DNA of 14,755 nucleotides, from assembly GCA_028865585.1 (NCBI GenBank), contig JAGWJU010000012.1, positions 1 through 14,755 of the forward strand, in the 5' to 3' direction. Every line of letters starts with the position of its first letter. Positions within the stretch are counted from its first letter, which is position 1. The translations under genes were made by a program, and so were the position numbers. The notes beneath the pieces are model-generated. The model made no database searches and was not told the origin of the DNA. It saw only the letters and a program-made list of their open reading frames with translations. Below, piece by piece: positions 8,203 through 13,107 of the stretch. Source of the stretch: Elusimicrobiota bacterium. Lineage in GTDB: Bacteria; Elusimicrobiota; Elusimicrobia; UBA1565; UBA9628.

Positions 8203-9853
8203 GCGTCAAACCCAAAGCTTCGGCCAAGCGCCTATCGCCGTTGTCCGACAAAATCCGCCCCAACCGCGCGCGGGCGCCGGCGTCGCCGCTTAAATCGTAG
8301 ACGAAAATGGCATGCCCAGCGACGAATATGGGCTTTCTTCGCTCGAGCCAGGAGAAGGTCTGATGATCTTGGTAATAAACGCCGTCTAGATTCGTAGCGG
8401 AAATAGCGAAAAGCAGCCTTTTCATCCGGAAAGGCCGCACGCCGTCGCCGGCGCGTTCAACGTTAGTGATTGTTCCCAAGGCAATGTAGCGGATACCGTA
8501 ATAAGCAGGGTCGGCGGAGCCGAAGTAAGAAAGGATGATGGGCGGGTTTCCGTTGGCGCGCAAATAAGCCGCTAAAGCGGGCAAAGCCTGGCCCCAATCC
8601 AGATTGGAGTCCGCCAGCCAGCGATATCCTCCGGCGGAGCCGCCTGCGACCTCGTTAAAATAGGACAGATAATAAGGATAGGCGCGCGCCGTTCCAAAGG
8701 CAAACCAGGCGCAAAGCCCAGCGACAATCGCGCGGAAACCTCGGCCGCGGCGCCAAAGCCACGCCGCGCCCCAAGCGGCCGCAACCAACAGGAATGGATA
8801 GGGAGGAAGGACGTAGCGGCAACCGATTTGGGTCTTTGAAAATTCAGCGGCGCACAAATAGGCAATCGCCGGCATCAAGACCCAGAAGCGATCCAAAGAC
8901 GGCCGTCGGAACCACAGGGCCGCCGCAAGCGCGCCGAAAAGCAATTCGGGTATCGGCGTCTTAACCAGAAGCGCCGCTGGGAAATACAGCCACCATCCGG
9001 TCATGGAGTAGGCCCCTAAAAGAAACGTAGGCCGGCCGCGATTCAAACGAGAAAAAGTGGCGGACAATCCGGCCCAGTACTGCCCGAGGCCCTCGAAACG
9101 ATAGGCCGCCGAAAGGCAAAAGAGCGCCGCTGCGGCCATGCCCGCCAGTCCTGCGAGCGGAATTTTTTTTCCGTTTTTGCGAAGCCTCATTTCGGTCAAG
9201 ATTCCGATTAAAACCAGCGGCGGGACGACCATGAGACTGAATTTCGAGGCCAGACCAAAACCCGCGCAGGCGCCGGCCAAAATCCAATGCCGCAAACGGC
9301 GGGGCGAAAAGGACAATATCCAAAATGTCAGGAAATAAAACGCGGCCGCGGGAGCATCGGTCGTGACCAGGGCGGCGTTGGAAATAAGCGGCGGGCACAA
9401 AGCGAAAAACAGCCCCGCGAAAACCAGGGCCTCCGTGCCGCCCAGTCGCAGGGACCATTCCAGGATCGCAAAGCCAAGAAGCGCGCCCCAACTCGCCAAA
9501 CTCCAGAGCCGCGCGTCATTCATGAGCTTATTCGCTGGAACGATGTTCTTATAAAGGAAGAGATCGCCATAATGGTAGAGCCTGCGGGCCATCCAATCGG
9601 GGCTGGAGAAAAAAGTCAGCGGCTTCAAGAAAACCAGCGGCAGCGCGTCCCACGCCTCCCCGAACGGCGGATGGTTTCTGTAATTCAACGACTCCCGCGC
9701 GCCGGCCCAAACGCTGTTGCCGGAAGCCAGATGCACGGGCTCGTCGTAAGTCGGCGCGGCCGAGCGGATAAATCCCGCGCCCAGCGCGACGAAAACGGCC
9801 CAGGCGGCGATAAAAACGCCGGCGAAAAGCGCCCGCCCCCGCGTTTTGTCCAC
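8195..9853 (-). CDS. GT-C fold glycosyltransferase (GT39/PMT-ArnT-like), integral membrane
   Basis: The 552-residue polytopic protein resembles phospholipid-carrier-dependent glycosyltransferases, which move a sugar from a lipid-linked donor to an acceptor on the outer face of the membrane. After the first membrane helix comes the motif TYDEPVH at 35-41, with the acidic pair D37-E38 in the usual catalytic first loop. Later come TTDAP at 164-168, many hydrophobic helices, and GCRYVLPPYPFLL at 344-356. Next is the conserved segment at 392-422 (YPYYLSYFN, then GGYRWLADSNLDWGQ), which I associate with this subgroup in several environmental phyla. The C-terminal part from 440 on is soluble and ends at TAG. 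The donor sugar and acceptor are unknown. The start is a GTG at 9853, six bases after a perfect TATAAT, so the mRNA is probably leaderless. It overlaps the DUF4175-like gene by 8 bases. Confidence 0.85.
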   Translation of the reverse strand: MDKTRGRALFAGVFIAAWAVFVALGAGFIRSAAPTYDEPVHLASGNSVWAGARESLNYRNHPPFGEAWDALPLVFLKPLTFFSSPDWMARRLYHYGDLFLYKNIVPANKLMNDARLWSLASWGALLGFAILEWSLRLGGTEALVFAGLFFALCPPLISNAALVTTDAPAAAFYFLTFWILSFSPRRLRHWILAGACAGFGLASKFSLMVVPPLVLIGILTEMRLRKNGKKIPLAGLAGMAAAALFCLSAAYRFEGLGQYWAGLSATFSRLNRGRPTFLLGAYSMTGWWLYFPAALLVKTPIPELLFGALAAALWFRRPSLDRFWVLMPAIAYLCAAEFSKTQIGCRYVLPPYPFLLVAAAWGAAWLWRRGRGFRAIVAGLCAWFAFGTARAYPYYLSYFNEVAGGSAGGYRWLADSNLDWGQALPALAAYLRANGNPPIILSYFGSADPAYYGIRYIALGTITNVERAGDGVRPFRMKRLLFAISATNLDGVYYQDHQTFSWLERRKPIFVAGHAIFVYDLSGDAGARARLGRILSDNGDRRLAEALGLTHG

Positions 9854-9859
9854 GCCGAA

Positions 9860-9865
9860 ATTATA
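9860..9865 (-). promoter_or_regulatory. TATAAT -10 box, probably leaderless start of the glycosyltransferase gene
   Basis: A perfect TATAAT on the minus strand is followed by six bases (TTCGGC) and then the GTG start codon. With the normal spacing from -10 to transcription start, the first transcribed base would be the G of GTG. No good -35 is present. The region is shared with the divergent cyclophilin promoter. Confidence 0.6.
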
Positions 9866-9881
9866 CTACTCCGGCCCGGCC

Positions 9882-9911
9882 TTGACTTCGCGCGGACAAA
9901 CCGAATACACT
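9882..9911 (+). promoter_or_regulatory. Sigma70-like promoter of the cyclophilin gene, probably leaderless
   Basis: TTGACT at 9882-9887 (five of six to TTGACA) is separated by 18 bases from TACACT at 9906-9911 (four of six, with the key A and final T kept). Only six bases (GTCCCC) separate it from the ATG at 9918, so transcription should begin on the start codon. No Shine-Dalgarno is present. Confidence 0.6.
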
Positions 9912-9917
9912 GTCCCC

Positions 9918-10658
9918 ATGATTGAACCCAAAAAGATCGTCGCCGCCGTTTCTCTTTTCGCCGCCGCATCCTTGGCCCTGTGCGCCTGCCAGGGCCCTAA
10001 CGCCGGCCAATCAAACGCGGCTTCCGCGCCGGCGCAAGGCCAAGCTCAGAGCGCCGCAACGACTCCCTCCTCCGGACAAAACCCGGCTCTGACCAATCCG
10101 GCCTTGGCCGACGCCCAGGCGCCGCAGACCTATCGCGCGCGCTTTAGCACCACCAAGGGCGATTTCGTCATCGAAGTCCACCGCGATTGGGCTCCGCACG
10201 GAGCCGACCGGTTCTATAACCTGGTCAAAATCGGCTACTTCAACGGCGACGCGTTTTTCCGCGCGGTCAAAGGCTTCATGGTCCAATTCGGCATCAACGG
10301 CGCGCCCGCGGTCAACGCGGCGTGGCGGCAGGCCGCCATCCCGGACGATCCCTCCGTCGGCCGCTCCAACAGCATGGGCATGGTGACCTTCGCCACGGCC
10401 GGGCCCAACACCCGCACGACCCAGATCTTCATCAACTACGGAAACAATTCCTTCCTGGACTCCCAGGGCTTCACGCCTTTCGGCCAAGTCGTCGAGGGAA
10501 TGGACGTGGTGGAAAGCCTTTATTCCGGCTACGGGGACGGGCCGCCCAGCGGACGCGGACCCGATCAAGGACAGCTGCAGGGCGCAGGGAACTCCTACCT
10601 GAAGTCCGATTTCCCGAACCTGGACTACGTCAAAACCGCCGTCATCGAGCAACCCTAA
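9918..10658 (+). CDS. Lipoprotein cyclophilin-type peptidyl-prolyl cis-trans isomerase
   Basis: It speeds proline isomerisation during folding of exported proteins. The ATG at 9918 gives 246 residues. The N-terminus has a positive charge (KK at 5-6), a hydrophobic core and a lipobox-like LCAC ending at C24, so it is probably lipid-anchored, although C at -2 is unusual. Residues 26-68 are an Ala/Gln/Ser-rich linker. The cyclophilin domain runs from about 71: FFRAVKGFMVQFG holds the catalytic arginine R115 with F120, M121 and Q123. TAGPNTRTTQIFI follows at about 160-172, then FGQVVEGMDVV. The end (GRGPDQG, then a LDYVK segment) fits a bacterial subgroup known from several phyla. A longer in-frame start at 9846 would add 24 residues before the signal peptide and is rejected. 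The gene is divergent from the glycosyltransferase and overlaps prmC tail to tail by 17 bases. Confidence 0.9.
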   Translation: MIEPKKIVAAVSLFAAASLALCACQGPNAGQSNAASAPAQGQAQSAATTPSSGQNPALTNPALADAQAPQTYRARFSTTKGDFVIEVHRDWAPHGADRFYNLVKIGYFNGDAFFRAVKGFMVQFGINGAPAVNAAWRQAAIPDDPSVGRSNSMGMVTFATAGPNTRTTQIFINYGNNSFLDSQGFTPFGQVVEGMDVVESLYSGYGDGPPSGRGPDQGQLQGAGNSYLKSDFPNLDYVKTAVIEQP

Positions 10659-11538
10659 GCGGACGGCATCGGGCAGGGTTCGCCCCGCTTTTGGCCGCGA
10701 GAGCGATTCTCTGCAGTCCTTGAGCGTCTTTTAGAATTCGTACGCGCTCGAAACCGCGGCGCAGCAGAAGCGCGGACACCCGGCGGGCCTGCCCGCGGCC
10801 GAACTCAAGCGCCGCAACTCCAGCCGGTCTTAGAGCTTCGGCAGCCCGTTCAATGACGGCCGCAAGAGCGTCCAATCCGGTTTTCCCGCCGTCCAAAGCC
10901 AGGCGCGGCTCTCGAAGGACCTCCGGCATCAGCCGCGGCATGCTTCCGCTCGGAATATACGGCGGATTGGACACCGCCAAGTCCGCCCAAGCGCGCGGCC
11001 CACGCCGCGGCGCGAAAAAATCGTCCCTGCGCAGATGAACGCGCGCGCCCACGCCGTTGGCCCGCGCGTTGCGGCGCGCCAGACCCAAGGCCGCGGGGCT
11101 TTTATCCGTCGCCAAAACGCTCGCCTTGGGAAAAAACCTGGCCAGCGCCACCGCCAGACAGCCGGTTCCTGTTCCCAAATCCCACAGGCGCAGGGGCTCC
11201 TCCCTCCGTTGGCGCAGCGCGTCCATGGCCGCCGCGGCCAGCTCTTCGGTCTCTGGCCGTGGAATCAGGGCCTGGGGCCCGGCCGCGAGCTCAAAATCAA
11301 GGAACGCCTGAACGCCCAAGATGTGAGCCATGGGAATCCGGCGCAAGCGCCGGCGGATCAGGCGTGAAAACGCCGCCGATTCGCGCGGGCTTAATTCGCG
11401 GCCGCGCCGCAGAAAAACCTCATTGCGCCCGACGCCCAGAACGCGCGCCAGGAGAATCTCCGCATTGGCTTGGGCTTCGGGAACTCCGCGGCGCTTTAAT
11501 TCGGCGGCAGCGCCATGAAGCCGCTCTCCGACCGTCAC
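10642..11538 (-). CDS. prmC: Peptide chain release factor N5-glutamine methyltransferase
   Basis: PrmC uses S-adenosylmethionine to methylate the glutamine of the GGQ motif of release factors in the cytoplasm. A helical N-terminal domain is followed by IPRPETEEL at 92-100, the SAM-binding motif WDLGTGTGC at 119-127, and the glutamine-binding NPPY at 191-194. All are diagnostic. The GTG at 11538 overlaps the prfA TGA as GTGA (4 bases), a classic coupling that decides this start and gives 298 residues. A start at 11637 would add 33 Arg/Pro-rich residues that are out-of-frame prfA and is rejected. About 15 basic residues extend past the usual end and overlap the cyclophilin gene on the other strand. 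The substrate RF1 is encoded directly upstream. Confidence 0.95.
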   Translation of the reverse strand: MTVGERLHGAAAELKRRGVPEAQANAEILLARVLGVGRNEVFLRRGRELSPRESAAFSRLIRRRLRRIPMAHILGVQAFLDFELAAGPQALIPRPETEELAAAAMDALRQRREEPLRLWDLGTGTGCLAVALARFFPKASVLATDKSPAALGLARRNARANGVGARVHLRRDDFFAPRRGPRAWADLAVSNPPYIPSGSMPRLMPEVLREPRLALDGGKTGLDALAAVIERAAEALRPAGVAALEFGRGQARRVSALLLRRGFERVRILKDAQGLQRIALAAKSGANPARCRPLRVAR

Positions 11539-12596
11539 GGCGCCGTCGATTCGAGGGCCTTTTTGCGCGCTTCTTCGCGCAGGGCTTCGAGGACGGGGCC
11601 GACCGCGCCTTCCATGATCTCGGGAAGGCTGTGCCAAGAGCGCTCCAGGCGGTGGTCCGTCACGCGGTTTTGCGGGAAATTGTAGGTGCGGATTTTTTCC
11701 GATCGGTCTCCCGTACCGACTTGGATGCGGCGCGCATCCGCGCTCTTGGCCTGGGCGCGCTCCCTCTCGATGTCCGCGATTTTAGAGCGCAGCATTTTCA
11801 TGGCTTTTTCGCGGTTCTTGAGCTGCGAGCGCTCCTCCTGGCACTGCACGATGATGCCGGTGGGAACGTGCGTGATGCGCACCGCGGTCTCAACCTTATT
11901 GACGTTCTGTCCGCCGGCGCCGCCCGCGCGATAGGTGTCGAGCTTTAAGTCCTCGGGCCTAATTTCCACGTCCACTTCCTCGGCCTCCGGCATCACGGCG
12001 ACGGTCACGGTCGAGGTGTGAATGCGCCCCGAGGACTCGGTCTGCGGCACCCGCTGCACGCGGTGCACGCCGCCCTCGTGGCGCAGCCACGAGAAGACGC
12101 CCTGGCCCTGGACGTAGAGCGTCGCCTGCTTGACTCCTTTTAATCCCGTGGCGCTTAAATCGGCCAACTCGGGTTTCCAGCCCTTGGATTCCGAGAAGCG
12201 CGTGTAGAGACGCAGGAGCTCCGCCGCGAAAAGCGCGGCTTCCTCTCCGCCCGCGCCCGCGCGGATTTCCAGGAAGACGTTTTTCTCGTCGTTGGGATCC
12301 CTCGGCAAAAGGGCCTCGTCGAGCTCACGGCGCACGTGCGCCAGCCGGGCGCCCAGTTGAGCTTTTTCCTGCTCGGCCATGGCCCGCATCTCCGGCTCCG
12401 AGGACTCCAGGAGCGGCGCAAGACCGGCGATGTCGGATTCCAGGCTCTCCTGGTCGCCGATGAGGCGCGCGGTCGGCGCCAACTCCGCGCGCCGGCGGGC
12501 CAGGGTTTTGATTTCCGCCGCGGAAAGGCCGCTCTGTCCCAGCTTTTCCTCGACCGCGCGGAACTCCTCCAACAGCTTCTTGAGTTTGTCGTCCAT
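11535..12596 (-). CDS. prfA: Peptide chain release factor 1 (RF1)
   Basis: RF1 ends translation at UAA and UAG. The protein has 353 residues, the usual size, with an acidic helical N-terminal domain. It shows RVPQTESSGRIHTST with the PxT codon-reading tripeptide (P184-Q185-T186) and the catalytic GGAGGQN with GGQ at 228-230. RF2 would have SPF instead of PxT, so this is RF1. The variant PQT instead of PAT or PVT is a minor difference. The ATG at 12596 is unusual in context: it lies 7 bases beyond the U-tract of a strong terminator, without Shine-Dalgarno. Expression may therefore depend on read-through from rpmE. The stop overlaps the prmC GTG by 4 bases, and the pair form the common prfA-prmC unit. 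Confidence 0.97.
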   Translation of the reverse strand: MDDKLKKLLEEFRAVEEKLGQSGLSAAEIKTLARRRAELAPTARLIGDQESLESDIAGLAPLLESSEPEMRAMAEQEKAQLGARLAHVRRELDEALLPRDPNDEKNVFLEIRAGAGGEEAALFAAELLRLYTRFSESKGWKPELADLSATGLKGVKQATLYVQGQGVFSWLRHEGGVHRVQRVPQTESSGRIHTSTVTVAVMPEAEEVDVEIRPEDLKLDTYRAGGAGGQNVNKVETAVRITHVPTGIIVQCQEERSQLKNREKAMKMLRSKIADIERERAQAKSADARRIQVGTGDRSEKIRTYNFPQNRVTDHRLERSWHSLPEIMEGAVGPVLEALREEARKKALESTAP

Positions 12597-12603
12597 GAAA
12601 ATG

Positions 12604-12636
12604 AAAAAGCCCCGGCCCCAAGGCCGGAGCTTTTTT
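12604..12636 (-). terminator. Strong intrinsic terminator between rpmE and prfA (bidirectional shape)
   Basis: The arms 12604-12617 and 12622-12635 pair with a single mismatch around a CCAA loop. The stem is GC-rich with a run of A on one side and T on the other, so it can end transcription from either direction. On the minus strand it gives a TTTTT tract right after the stem. It follows rpmE (stop at 12651) and ends 7 bases before the prfA ATG, so it could attenuate prfA-prmC. Confidence 0.85.
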
Positions 12637-12650
12637 CCCGGGATGGGCCG

Positions 12651-13013
12651 CTAGGCCGCTTTTTTGGGCGCGGGCTTCTCCTTCTTGGCGCCCTTGACCG
12701 GCTTGGACGCCTCCTGCTTGGGCGCGGTGCTCAAGACCTTCTTGCGCGAGACGCCCACGGGGCCGACCTTGCGGGCCGTCGTCTTCGCGGGCTTCTTGAC
12801 CACGGTCTTGCCTCCCGTGGACTGGAAGCGCTTCTGGAAGCGCTCCACGCGTCCGGCGGTATCGACGAGCCGCTGCTGGCCGGTAAAAAACGGGTGGCAC
12901 TGCGAGCAGATTTCGAGCTTGATGAGTTCCTTGGTCGATCGCGTCTCGAACGTGTTGCCGCAGGCGCACACGACCTTGGCGACGGTGTAAACCGGATGAA
13001 TTCCAGCTTTCAT
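12651..13013 (-). CDS. rpmE: 50S ribosomal protein L31, zinc form, with basic C-terminal tail
   Basis: L31 is a zinc-binding protein of the large ribosomal subunit. The start MKAGIHPVY and the four cysteines C16, C18, C36 and C39 identify the C+ (zinc-containing) form. FFTGQQRLVDTAGRVERF at 42-59 is the family core. The ATG at 13013 is preferred over the in-frame ATG at 13019 because GAGG (13023-13026) lies 9 bases before it and because L31 usually starts MKxGIHP. The protein has 120 residues, while typical L31 is about 65-75. The extra ~57 residues are Lys/Ala/Pro/Val-rich and probably disordered, perhaps contacting rRNA. The gene has its own promoter and is followed by a terminator, then prfA. 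Confidence 0.95.
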   Translation of the reverse strand: MKAGIHPVYTVAKVVCACGNTFETRSTKELIKLEICSQCHPFFTGQQRLVDTAGRVERFQKRFQSTGGKTVVKKPAKTTARKVGPVGVSRKKVLSTAPKQEASKPVKGAKKEKPAPKKAA

Positions 13014-13022
13014 GGGCATTGA

Positions 13023-13026
13023 CCTC
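13023..13026 (-). promoter_or_regulatory. Shine-Dalgarno GAGG for rpmE
   Basis: On the minus strand GAGG is spaced 9 bases from the ATG at 13013. It is one of the few clear ribosome binding sites in the window and it decides the rpmE start. Confidence 0.6.
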
Positions 13027-13049
13027 GAATTAAATTGGGACAGCGACCA

Positions 13050-13055
13050 AGTATA
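13050..13055 (-). promoter_or_regulatory. -10 box of rpmE
   Basis: TATACT on the minus strand matches TATAAT at five of six positions. It would give a leader of about 30 bases holding the GAGG site, unlike the leaderless arrangement of the neighbours. No clear -35 is seen. Confidence 0.45.
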
Positions 13056-13070
13056 CAAAATTTAAGGCCG

Positions 13071-13086
13071 CGCCCGGCGGCGGGCG
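13071..13086. repeat. Short GC inverted repeat upstream of the permease -10
   Basis: CGCCCG at 13071-13076 and CGGGCG at 13081-13086 form a perfect palindrome with a 4-base spacer at the place of a -35 element. It could be an operator between the divergent rpmE and permease genes, but chance is likely in such GC-rich DNA. Confidence 0.25.
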
Positions 13087-13090
13087 ATCA

Positions 13091-13099
13091 TGATATAAT
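13091..13099 (+). promoter_or_regulatory. Perfect extended -10 promoter of the permease, near-leaderless
   Basis: TGATATAAT is a full TGn-TATAAT extended -10 (hexamer 13094-13099). It lies 8 bases before the ATG at 13108, so the predicted leader is only 1-2 bases. No Shine-Dalgarno and no -35 are seen. Confidence 0.65.
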
Positions 13100-13107
13100 G
13101 CCGATCC

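Noticed and set aside
5886..8397. Long plus-strand frames (330, 359 and 248 residues) opposite the DUF4175-like gene
   Set aside because: Their Arg/Pro-rich composition lacks any domain. The minus-strand protein has membrane segments, coiled coil and a family-like tail.
9846..9917. Upstream in-frame start for the cyclophilin
   Set aside because: It would put 24 residues before the signal peptide and include the promoter elements. The ATG at 9918 fits both.
11539..11637. N-terminal extension of prmC
   Set aside because: The extension is an out-of-frame reading of prfA. The GTG overlapping the prfA stop is the usual coupling.
13014..13058. Longer starts for rpmE
   Set aside because: L31 proteins begin MKxGIHP, and GAGG is correctly spaced only for the ATG at 13013.
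13020..13107. A c-di-AMP riboswitch upstream of the KimA-like gene
   Set aside because: Only 87 bases separate it from rpmE, and the -10 box lies 8 bases before the ATG, so no leader RNA exists to hold one.
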